Source: Tetramitus jugosus (taxonomy: Eukaryota; Heterolobosea; Eutetramitea; Acrasida; Vahlkampfiidae). From it: a stretch of DNA of 64,000 nt. Location: the NCBI GenBank assembly GCA_937625935.1, contig OW569357.1, forward strand, positions 62,001 through 126,000, given 5' to 3'. The notes under the pieces were generated by a model that saw only the letters and a list, made by a program, of their open reading frames with translations, was not told where the DNA came from and made no database searches. Positions 25,894 through 34,909 of this stretch are shown piece by piece. Within the stretch, counting starts at the first letter, position 1. The number at the start of each line of letters is the position of its first letter. A program made the translations under genes and the position numbers.

Positions 25894-28695
25894 ATGCAAC
25901 CATTATCTATTCCTTCTGCAAACTCGGTCTGGTCATCGATGCCTCCAGGGCCGAGTGGGCAACCTCAAATAACAAGCAGCACCAGTTCAGCTCCCGCTCG
26001 TAACACCATCGTTGTACAAAGAGCGGTCATTTCAACCAAAAATGAAAACCAAAAGATTTTGAACAATAACAGCGTGAGTAGTAAGAACGCTCCGAAGCTC
26101 GATGTTACAAGACAGGTGACGGACCTCTTCCTCAACGAACAGAAAACAGAGTTGTACATTCCCAAGGAGTTCTATGCCAAAACGCTTCTCATGCTCCATC
26201 ATTTTCGGAATGAAAGAACACTGGGCTCTAAACCACTTGAGTTCCTCAACAACAAACACCTGAGAAATATGAGGGAGGTTACTTTACAAATGGTCATTGT
26301 CTATGCCGACGCAAAACTATCCATCACAGTGCACGGAACAGAGAGTCTCTATATACACACGGTGGAGAACCCCAATCATGGATGCAAGCTCGAGTTTCGC
26401 TACGCATCTCTCATGACTCCACCCAAACAATCCACAAGTATGGCACCACGTCAATCAAGTTCAATGGGAAGCAAATCTGTTGGAAACAAGGACACGAGTC
26501 ACATGTTTCATCACAACAGAGATCACAACAACATATCAGTCAGTGTGAATGACAGCATCTTGTCTACAATGATTGACGGTTGTTCGTCATCTCTCAATGG
26601 CATCGTGTATCATTCTGTGCTGCCTGCTCTGCAGAACAAGGTGTATGAGACATGTGTGAGAGACACTTTGATTCAAAGAGCGACCATAAACAATAGAGAT
26701 GAAATCAGTGATTATTTTTCAAGGTTCGACGAAACGACAAAACTAAAGTTAAAATACAGGGTCAACTCGTTGACACAACGAGTCGAAGTACTGTCGTTGG
26801 ACGAAACTCTCACGGTGATTGCTCTGTGTGACTTGGGTGTGGGTAAAGCACATCAGAAAGATCAAGTTGTCCAATTAGCTAACAATTACTTAAGGACGCA
26901 CCCTCCCGCTCCTCATCCGTCTAATGATGATGTTGAAGAACAACAACCAAAACAATTCTCTGCTCAATCCTCTCTCATTACGATTCAGAATGCGGTGTAT
27001 CGATTGGGAGAAGAATACAGGAACATCACAGATCAATTAAATGACATGCTGTGCTATGATCGATTGATTGTTCCTTCGAGAGACAAGGGCTTCTACTTTG
27101 ACATGTTCTTTGTGGATCAGAATGCTCGAGGAGAGGAACCGAGGTTGGAGCTTCAATACTCGCTTTACAATGGCGCCAAAGTGTTCTCCGAATTTGTTCA
27201 TGAGAGAGAGGGCTTGCTGATCATGACACCGGCGAGTGTTGTGACCAATGAGGAGAGACTTCAGTGCTTAAACGCTGGTCGATTCACACCTCATATTCTC
27301 AATGATTCTGCAGAGAACACTCGAAAGAAGATGGTGAACAATGCATTGTATCTCAGGGAAACTCAATCCAAGAACATTGCATTCAAGATTAAGTCTTCAC
27401 TGGGCAAGATGTCCGAGGCATTGCAATCCTATCAATACGTCCTGCTCAGGTACGGGTCAATGAAGTTGATATGGATTGGTGAGCACAATGATGGAGTCAA
27501 GGCAATCTCCCATGTAAATAACTCTAGCTTATCTTCTCAGGTATCTCGACCAGAGCAATACTTGTCTCATGGAAGAACCATGTCAGAAGATGCCTACGGC
27601 AAACCACCAACCAATGAGCAATTGTTGAATGATACCACAGAACCATTGTTGCTATCACAGTCAACAGCTACAGCGCAAGAGTTGAATCGATACCAGTCTG
27701 CTCCTGAGCTGATATCCAGCAACACAAATGCATCTCAGAGGGAAGAACCGGTGAGTAGAGTTTCTCTTCCTTCGAGGTCAGTGGAGGAAGCGAATAGTAG
27801 ATGGAGACGATCGATGAGACAAGAGTATCTAGTTGCAGATGAATACGTGAACCTCTTGTCTGAATCTGAGTCAGTTGTTCAAGAAGCTCCTCGCACTTCT
27901 TCCTCTCATCCTCTTCCTCCTCTTCCTGATCTTCCTCCGCGATCTACTCACACTACAGGTAACACTGAGACCGACAATGTCTCTACCACTTCATACCACA
28001 ATGGTTCGGGACGAGAGGCTGAATCACGGAGAGAGGATATCTCCATTTCTTCTTTCAATCCTTCAGAGCGGAACTTGCCATCTCGTCGGACGAGCATGTC
28101 ATCCTCTACACCAACTTCGGTAGTCTCTGACGATGTCCCACCTGTTCTTTCTGTAGTTGAAGCTCCAGACTCATCAACGGGAGTCAAGATTGAAAGTCGT
28201 TTTATGCAGGCAATGGACTCCATTAGCATTCAAGTGTACGATACTCGATTCTCCATGGCGGATGTACTAGTACGGAGCGATGTTTATGCGTTGTTGATTG
28301 TTGGTCTGTGGGTGTTTTTTGTCATATCTGATCCAGCACTGTATCGTTGGTTGGGAGTAGTCTTTGTACTCTCCAGAATTTCCATTGACCTGACCTTCTC
28401 AATCATCAAGGACACTGTATTGGCAGCAACCATGTTTCTCATTGTCTATCTGATCAATAATCCCGAAACGCTATCAGTTTGGATCGACAAGATGAGAGCA
28501 GGTCAATTAGAGATGGAGAAGGTGCAAGTGGCGCGTGAAACAATGCTTGGCAAGATGTTTGACCTGTACGTGTGGTTAGTCAAGAAAACAAAGAGAAGAA
28601 GACCAGTGGAGCCAAGTGACACAGAGATCAAAAAGAAACAGGAGATATCAGCCCCATCAATAGTGACAGTGGAGAAAATACAGAGTGATGCATAA
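25894..28695 (+). CDS. Unknown protein with C-terminal membrane domain
   Basis: The first in-frame ATG (25894, MQPLSIPSANSVWSSMPPGP) gives 933 residues; the frame upstream is open but has no Met. Residues up to about 600 are a soluble region of mixed helix and strand (TELYIPKEFYAKTLLMLHHF, REVTLQMVIVYADAKLSITV, YQYVLLRYGSMKLIWIGEHN). A Ser/Pro/Glu-rich disordered segment follows, including HPLPPLPDLPPRS. Near the C-terminus are about three hydrophobic segments (VYALLIVGLWVFFVIS, YRWLGVVFVLSRISI, TVLAATMFLIVYLI) and a basic tail (KKTKRRRP), suggesting an integral membrane protein with a large N-terminal cytosolic part. No signal peptide. No family was recognised. Confidence 0.8.
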   Translation: MQPLSIPSANSVWSSMPPGPSGQPQITSSTSSAPARNTIVVQRAVISTKNENQKILNNNSVSSKNAPKLDVTRQVTDLFLNEQKTELYIPKEFYAKTLLMLHHFRNERTLGSKPLEFLNNKHLRNMREVTLQMVIVYADAKLSITVHGTESLYIHTVENPNHGCKLEFRYASLMTPPKQSTSMAPRQSSSMGSKSVGNKDTSHMFHHNRDHNNISVSVNDSILSTMIDGCSSSLNGIVYHSVLPALQNKVYETCVRDTLIQRATINNRDEISDYFSRFDETTKLKLKYRVNSLTQRVEVLSLDETLTVIALCDLGVGKAHQKDQVVQLANNYLRTHPPAPHPSNDDVEEQQPKQFSAQSSLITIQNAVYRLGEEYRNITDQLNDMLCYDRLIVPSRDKGFYFDMFFVDQNARGEEPRLELQYSLYNGAKVFSEFVHEREGLLIMTPASVVTNEERLQCLNAGRFTPHILNDSAENTRKKMVNNALYLRETQSKNIAFKIKSSLGKMSEALQSYQYVLLRYGSMKLIWIGEHNDGVKAISHVNNSSLSSQVSRPEQYLSHGRTMSEDAYGKPPTNEQLLNDTTEPLLLSQSTATAQELNRYQSAPELISSNTNASQREEPVSRVSLPSRSVEEANSRWRRSMRQEYLVADEYVNLLSESESVVQEAPRTSSSHPLPPLPDLPPRSTHTTGNTETDNVSTTSYHNGSGREAESRREDISISSFNPSERNLPSRRTSMSSSTPTSVVSDDVPPVLSVVEAPDSSTGVKIESRFMQAMDSISIQVYDTRFSMADVLVRSDVYALLIVGLWVFFVISDPALYRWLGVVFVLSRISIDLTFSIIKDTVLAATMFLIVYLINNPETLSVWIDKMRAGQLEMEKVQVARETMLGKMFDLYVWLVKKTKRRRPVEPSDTEIKKKQEISAPSIVTVEKIQSDA

Positions 28696-28829
28696 AGGTC
28701 TGTCTTGACAGATGAAACCCCTCAACCAACCAATCACGGCATGCTCCGTATTCATTTTTAGAACAAGTTCAGACTTTAGCAAAAGACTCTCGCTTCAATA
28801 ATTTTGGTAGACCAATCCGTAAACAAACA

Positions 28830-30423
28830 ATGATGTCAATAATTCTAGCCCTTGTTGTAACAGCAATATCATGTGCCATTTTCATTCACTTACGAGAGCT
28901 TTGGAGGTATAGGCACATCCCAGGAGTGAGCCAAATACTGCCCTTTTGTCCTATCAAAATACCCATTCTCGCACCCTATATGTTTCTGGGAAATTATCCT
29001 GAGCTGATGGAGGTGGGAAAGAGATTTGAGAAGTATCCATTGTTTAGAGTTACCTCTTTTCGACGCACAGTTTTTGTAACAAATAGTCTAGAGGCAGTGA
29101 AACATGTCATGTTGAAGAAGTCTTCTAACTTTGCCAAACCTCCCAGTTATGCCGCGTTGAATGTGTATGTAATTTGATTCAATCAAGCGTCAGTTAGTTT
29201 TTAAATTGTAAGGATGTTCATTGTTAACTCGAATACACCTTAGTTATGGAGAGAATATTGTAAGTGTGAGTGGAGAGACCGCTCATAAGAAGCATCGAAG
29301 AATTGTGGAACCTGCATTCCAAGAGAAGAACCTCAGAGAATTGGTCAACATTTCCAATAACTCGACCGATTTGTTGCTGAAGAAGTTGGAGAAGAAACAA
29401 AGGCTTGAATTGAATTCGGATATGACTGATGTGACAATGGATATTATTGGAAAATCCAACTTTGGAGTGGATCTCAACGTGTTTCATGAGAGTGACTCCA
29501 AAGCGAAACACACCTTGTTTGACAAAACAAAGCACTTGAAGTCCTTCTATGATTCACTCGAAGTCACCAGCACTTTGGGTATTGCTCTTCATATGCTCGT
29601 ACCCCCGTTTCTGCACAACTTGGGATTGTTCCGTCATCCGGTGACATCGATTAGAGAGACAAAGCAATACATCGAAGAATTAATTGCCGCTCGAAGTACC
29701 TCAAACAATGAATCGCGAGCTGATTTATTGAGTTTGCTACTGGAATCCAATGCTAATGACTCTGAGGACCACAGACTCTCAAACCAAGAATTGATATCTG
29801 ATTCGTTCATTTTCTTGTTTGCTGGTCATGAGACATCAGCAACCAACTTGGGACATTTGTTGTGCGAGTTGGCCAAGAATCAAGACATTCAACAAAAGTG
29901 TGTTCAAGAAATTGACACTGTGTTGGGAGGAAAAGACTTTACTTATGACGACTACTCTCGCTTGCCCTATATGAACAATTGTATCAATGAGAGTTTGAGA
30001 AGACACAGTGCTGTGGATATGGTCCCAAAGGCTGCAAAGTCTAAGGATGTAATCTGTGGAATACCTATACCAAAGAACGGATTTGTTTGGGTAGATATTC
30101 ACCATACTCACCTGGACCATCGTTATTGGAAAGATCCTTTTGAGTTTAATCCAGATCGATTCAACCAGAAGTATGACCCTCTATCATTTCTCCCCTTTAG
30201 TTTTGGAGCTAGAAAGTGTGTGGGTTACCAGTTCTCCTATGTAGAAACTATGGCCATTATCGTTCGACTGTTGCAGAGGTATCAGTTCGAGTTGGAGCCA
30301 GGAAAGGACCCAAGAACCTACTATCCCAAAGAAACAGCACTGATAACTGTAAAGATTGTGAAAGAAAATTTGGTCATGAAGAAACGAGTGATGTCACCAC
30401 CCGATGACTCTCCAAATGAGTGA
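28830..30423 (+). CDS. Cytochrome P450, copy 1 (one intron)
   Basis: Exons are 28830..29164 and 29244..30423. The 79-nt intron has donor GTATGT and acceptor CACCTTAG, and the splice keeps frame (AALN-V-YGENI), giving 504 aa. An N-terminal anchor (MMSIILALVVTAISCAIFIH) and a Pro-rich hinge place it on the ER. P450 hallmarks are the I-helix FAGHETSATN, the K-helix ESLRRHS (ExxR), NPDRFN, and the heme loop FSFGARKCVGYQ with the thiolate Cys. It is a microsomal class II-type monooxygenase, perhaps of the CYP4-like clan, acting on lipids or xenobiotics; the substrate is unknown. It lies in tandem with copy 2, with 356 nt between coding regions. Copy 2 has no intron at the equivalent position and shares near-identical stretches. 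Confidence 0.95.
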
Positions 30424-30779
30424 CAGTTCTCTCCTCGAAAAAATATGTAGATAAATGACTAGCTCCTGAAGTTGAAATCGGAAGTATGATGTCTTTGTCG
30501 GCATTTTCCGTTCCAAAAACGTTTTTCGCACATTCCGTTCGGAAGTTGCGATGCAGAATGGTGTAAATAACATGAGAAGTTTTATCCTTGTCAACATTGG
30601 ATCGATGGTGGGTAATTTCAGGGGCTAATTGTACGCTCAATCATGGTTGTTGCTGGTGGTTTGAATCTTTTATCGTGGTTCCAACAGTATCTCTTGAAAA
30701 AACCAAATCATCAAATCTCCTTTATTGTTCAAATTTTTCGCTCATACAGAAGTCAAAAAGAATAGAGTAAAGCACACAC
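30424..30779. promoter_or_regulatory. Intergenic region between the two P450 genes with two palindromes
   Basis: This 356-nt spacer contains the perfect 12-bp palindrome AAAAACGTTTTT (30515-30526) and, 6 nt later, the inverted repeat TTCCG-TT-CGGAA (30533-30544), about 240 nt upstream of P450 copy 2. They could be transcription-factor sites for copy 2. No gene is seen in it. Function is inferred from symmetry only. Confidence 0.35.
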
Positions 30780-32276
30780 ATGTCGTTTCTTCTCATATTG
30801 TCTTCCGTGTTGATTCTAGCGGTCACCTACTATGTGTTCAAGCACTTGGAACAATTGTGGAAATATAGTCATATTCCAGGTGTGAGTCAAATCTTGCCAT
30901 CGACACCATTTCCCTTCCCCATACCTCTATTGGCTCCATACACGTACAGAGGCAGCTATAAGACTATGTTACAGCTACATGAGCGATTCAAGCAGTATCC
31001 CGTGTTTCGATTGACGTCTGGTCACACAACTTTTATTGTAACGAACTGCAGAGAAGTTACAAAGCAAATCATGATCAAGAATGCAGGAAATTATCCAAAG
31101 CCTCCAGAGATGTACGGTCCCTTGTTGATGTACGGTGAGAATATTGTGAGTGTGGACGGTGGTGAAATTCATCGAAAGCATCGAAGAATTGTGGAACCAG
31201 CGTTCCAGGAGAAGAACTTGAGAGCTCTGGTCGATATTTCCAATGAATCTACAGATTTGTTGCTCAAGAGGTTGGAGAAGGATCGAGTGATGGAGGTGAA
31301 TGCGGATATGACTGATGTGACAATGGATATTATTGGAAAGTCAAACTTTGGAGTGGATCTCAACGTGTTCCACGAGAGTGATCCCAATGCAAAGCACACC
31401 TTGTTCGACAAGAGCAAATACAAGAGATCGTTCTATGATGCATTGGAGCTGACAAACACGTTGGGTATTGCCATTTGGAACTTTGTTCCTGTGTTTATGA
31501 GACCTCTGTGGATATTCAAATCTGGCCTTGAGGCTGTGAGTGAAGTACAGGAGTACATTCTTGATATTGTGTCTCAGAGAAGAGAGAATGGAATTGAAGG
31601 TCGCTCTGATCTAGTCAGTTTGCTCCTAGAGTCGAATGAGAGTGGAGAGACTAAGCTGACCAATCAAGAGATCGTTTCTGATGCTTTCATCTTCTTGTTT
31701 GCAGGTCACGAGACATCAGCAACCAACTTGGGACATTTGTTGTGCGAGTTGGCCAAGAATCAAGACGTTCAAGACAAGTGTATTGAAGAGATTGACAGAG
31801 TGTTGGAAGGTAGAGCTATGACTTATGATGACTTTGACCTGTTCCCCTATATCAACAACTGTGTCAAGGAAACTCTGCGATTACACAGTCCTGTGTCCAT
31901 GGTGCCCAAGGTGGCAAAATCAAAGGATAATCTGGGAGGTTACAGCATTCCAAAGGGTACCTACGTCTGGGTCGATTTCTATATTGCCATGAGAGATGAA
32001 AGAAGTTGGAAAGATCCATTGGCGTTCAATCCTGATCGCTTCAACGAAAAGTATGAAGCCATGGCTTTCTTGCCATTCAGCTTTGGAGCCAGAAAGTGTG
32101 TCGGTTTCCAGTTCTCTCTTGTTGAGACATTGGCCATTCTGGTGAGAATTCTGCAAAAGTATCGTGTGGAATTTGAGGCGGGTATCGATCCTAAGACTCA
32201 TCAGCCAAAGGAAGCTGTACTCGTGACAGTCAAGATTGACAAACAAAATCTGATGCTACGACCTCGATCTCAATAA
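30780..32276 (+). CDS. Cytochrome P450, copy 2 (intronless)
   Basis: A 498-residue single-exon P450 with N-terminal anchor MSFLLILSSVLILAVTYYVF, hinge IPGVSQILPSTPFPFPIPLL, I-helix FAGHETSATN, K-helix ETLRLHS, NPDRFN and heme loop FSFGARKCVGFQ. It is clearly paralogous to the upstream copy. HRRIVEPAFQEKNLR and MTDVTMDIIGKSNFGVDLN are shared, and a 57-nt block is identical in the two genes (29830-29886 and 31710-31766). Both should be ER-bound monooxygenases needing P450 reductase. Copy 2 lacks the intron of copy 1 and differs most in the N-terminal substrate-entry region, suggesting different substrates. Confidence 0.95.
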   Translation: MSFLLILSSVLILAVTYYVFKHLEQLWKYSHIPGVSQILPSTPFPFPIPLLAPYTYRGSYKTMLQLHERFKQYPVFRLTSGHTTFIVTNCREVTKQIMIKNAGNYPKPPEMYGPLLMYGENIVSVDGGEIHRKHRRIVEPAFQEKNLRALVDISNESTDLLLKRLEKDRVMEVNADMTDVTMDIIGKSNFGVDLNVFHESDPNAKHTLFDKSKYKRSFYDALELTNTLGIAIWNFVPVFMRPLWIFKSGLEAVSEVQEYILDIVSQRRENGIEGRSDLVSLLLESNESGETKLTNQEIVSDAFIFLFAGHETSATNLGHLLCELAKNQDVQDKCIEEIDRVLEGRAMTYDDFDLFPYINNCVKETLRLHSPVSMVPKVAKSKDNLGGYSIPKGTYVWVDFYIAMRDERSWKDPLAFNPDRFNEKYEAMAFLPFSFGARKCVGFQFSLVETLAILVRILQKYRVEFEAGIDPKTHQPKEAVLVTVKIDKQNLMLRPRSQ

Positions 32277-32346
32277 AGTCGACAGACGATTCACTGAAAA
32301 ATGAGGCCTTTTCGGGAAGCGATTCATTCGCCGCATGGTTTCGCAC

Positions 32347-32356
32347 TTTCGCGAAA
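32347..32356. promoter_or_regulatory. Palindrome TTTCGCGAAA upstream of the ABC transporter
   Basis: A perfect 10-bp palindrome in the 252-nt gap between P450 copy 2 and the ABC transporter, about 170 nt before the ATG at 32529. Nearby GTCCGGAAGAGTCCGGATG (about 32399-32417) contains a direct repeat of GTCCGGA. The first resembles an E2F half-site pair. Function is inferred. Confidence 0.25.
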
Positions 32357-32460
32357 TACCACAGAAGTCCGAATAGGTCACCAGCCACAATGACAAAGTC
32401 CGGAAGAGTCCGGATGAAGCTTAAAAGCAAGAGAGAATATGTCGAATGGTATGTCCAATC

Positions 32461-32490
32461 AACAACAACAATAACAACAACAACAACAAC
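32461..32490 (+). repeat. (AAC)n simple repeat in 5' leader
   Basis: An almost pure AAC trinucleotide run (one AAT interruption) in the presumed 5' untranslated leader of the ABC transporter gene, 38 nt before its ATG. Confidence 0.8.
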
Positions 32491-32528
32491 TGAACAACAT
32501 CCTAGTGATAACTAATTATTTGTAAGAT

Positions 32529-34590
32529 ATGGGTAGACATAAGAGAGAAAAGAGTGTAAAGGTGTTCAAGAAGCAGAAGGCCCACAAACAGGTTGACTTT
32601 GAGGATCCAAATGATCCAAAGCATATCAGTCCTATCATGGTCTGGTGGTACTTTGGACCAGAGAATTTGCTACTGTTGTGCGGAGCAGTTGGTGCTGCAG
32701 GTCATGGCTGTGTTGCTATTCTATTGTTTATGCTGTTGGGTGATATGATTGATGGAATGAATAAGTCTGGAGCTTTTTCTTCCTCGGCTATTGTCACTCA
32801 AGCTACGGTTGTTAAAGCTACAGCTCTTTCGAGTAATGTGATGAATTCGCTAGCAAAGAAGATGTCCTATGTTGCAGTAGGTGCTTTCGTTGCTTGCGTT
32901 TTGCACTTTTTCTTCTTCCATTTGGCTCATGGTCGGATGGGAACTCGTCTCAAGAAGGCGTACTTTGACTCGCTGATGAACCAGGAAATTGGCTACTTTG
33001 ATATGAAGAGAACTGGTCAATTGATCAACGACATGACTGAAAATATGGAGTTGATTCAAGAAACCTACACAAACAAGTTGGGTGATCTAGCCATGTTCTT
33101 AACTCAGATTCTTTTTGGATTTATCATGGCTCTTTGCGCTGGATGGAAGATGGCTCTGGTTATGATGTCTTTCCTTCCGCTGATTGTGATCTTGTTCGCG
33201 ATTGCTGGTGTGGGTGTGACATTTGCTCAAAAGTGGAGTAATCATATCAATGGTCAAGCTGCAAACATTTCAAACGAAGTGGTCAGTTCAATGAGAACCA
33301 TTAGATCCATGGACGGAGAAGAGAGAGAAAAGAAACGATTCTTTGAGAAGTTGCTCGAAATTCACAAGGTCTACTTCTTCAAGGCTTCCATTGTTGCTTG
33401 CACGGTTCCACTAGCAATCTTCATTAATTACGGTGATATTGCATTTGGATTCTGGTATGGTGGTACTCTAGTGGTCAAGGGAGAGATGACAATTGGTAAA
33501 ATGTTCCAAGTCTACGGCTATCTATTGATGAGTGTCATCGGTATTGCGAATGCATTGAAGATTGCACCAGAGTTTGGTAAGGCTTCACAGAATATCAAAG
33601 ATCTGTTGAAGGTTGTCAAAAGACATCCAATCCTCCGAAACAGTGGAGGAATTCAACCTGAAAAGATTGTTGGACATATTGAGTTTAAGGGAGTTACCTT
33701 CTCTTATCCAACAAGACCAAATGTTCAAGTTCTCAAGGATTTCAATCTCACTATCCACCCTGGTCAAGCCGTTGCTCTGGTGGGTGCTTCGGGATCTGGA
33801 AAGGTATGTTCATTTTTTGTACTTGATCTTTGTTTGCTGAACAAATGTATTAACACCAAATTGTATTCCAAAGTCTACCATCGTTGGATTGATCGAGAAG
33901 TACTACCAGGCAGATTCTGGTCAGATTCTGTTGGATGGTGTTGATTTGAATGAAATTGATCCAAGATGGTTGCACAGAAACATTGGTATTGTCACTCAAG
34001 AACCAACTCTGTTTGCTTCCTCAATTAGAGATAATATTCTTTACGCAGTCCAACAATCCGGAAGAGAAATGACTGAGCAAGATGTGATTGATGCCGCTAT
34101 TGCAGCCAACGCTCATGATTTCATCATGGCACTTCCTGATGGATACAACACAATGTTAGGTGAGCGTGGTGTTTCCATGTCTGGTGGTCAGAAGCAACGT
34201 ATTGCTATTGCAAGAGCTATGATCCAAGATCCAAAGCTATTGCTTCTTGATGAGGCTACGAGTGCTCTGGATACTCAATCCGAATCTATTGTACAGGAAG
34301 CATTGAACAAGCTCATGGAAGGAAGAACATCAATCATCATTGCCCACAGATTGTCCACAGTCATTGATTCTGATGTCATTGTTGTCATGAACAAGGGTGA
34401 GATCAAGGAAATTGGTACTCACTTAGAATTGGTTAACATGCCTGATGGATACTACAGAAAACTGGCTTCCAAGCAAATGTTGCTCCCAGGAGGACCTTCT
34501 GCTTCGCAATCTTCTTCTGATGGTGAATCTGCATCAGAGTCGTCAGATGATGAAGGAGAGGATGACATCAAGATTGATATTAAAGAGTAA
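32529..34590 (+). CDS. Half-size ABCB-type ABC transporter
   Basis: Exons 32529..33803 and 33874..34590 (70-nt intron, GTATGT donor, CCAAAG acceptor) give 663 aa in one TMD-NBD unit. The intron falls exactly between the Lys and Ser codons of Walker A (GASGSGK|STIVGLIEKYY). The membrane domain has about six helices (LLLLCGAVGAAGHGCVAILL; LGDLAMFLTQILFGFIMALC) and the ABCB coupling segment. The NBD has VTQEPTLFA (Q-loop), VSMSGGQKQRIAIARAM (signature), LLLLDEATSALD (Walker B) and IIAHRLST (H-loop). Closest in layout are TAP/P-glycoprotein-like half transporters that work as dimers. The acidic Ser-rich tail (SSSDGESASESSDDEGEDD) may be phosphorylated. All catalytic residues are present. The substrate is unknown; the P450 pair upstream makes detoxification or lipid export a reasonable guess only. 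Confidence 0.95.
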
Positions 34591-34909
34591 TCTGACAATC
34601 CCTGCATAGTGCCACTAGGGGAGCACATTGGAACCATCAACAAACAACAACTTACAGCAGTTGAGACAATTTTGCCAACCATTACTACAACACCGACAAA
34701 TAAACTGATTGGAGTCAAAACCTGAAAAGGAAACGCGTTGAACTTTTTGTTTTTTCTTTACAACCTCGGCTCAACTTTGCTCAAAAAAACTGTAGTTCGT
34801 GCATCAATGATTCTTCCGCGTTGCTTTTTTAAGAGCTCTCACATCAAAATCTGATCGAGACACAACAAACAACAATAAAAGACAATAACCAAGATAACAA
34901 GAAGCCATC
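34591..34909. other. Intergenic region upstream of sppA
   Basis: About 320 nt, AT-rich, ending in CAACAAACAACAATAAAAGAC-like A-rich leader before the SppA ATG. No gene seen. Confidence 0.5.
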
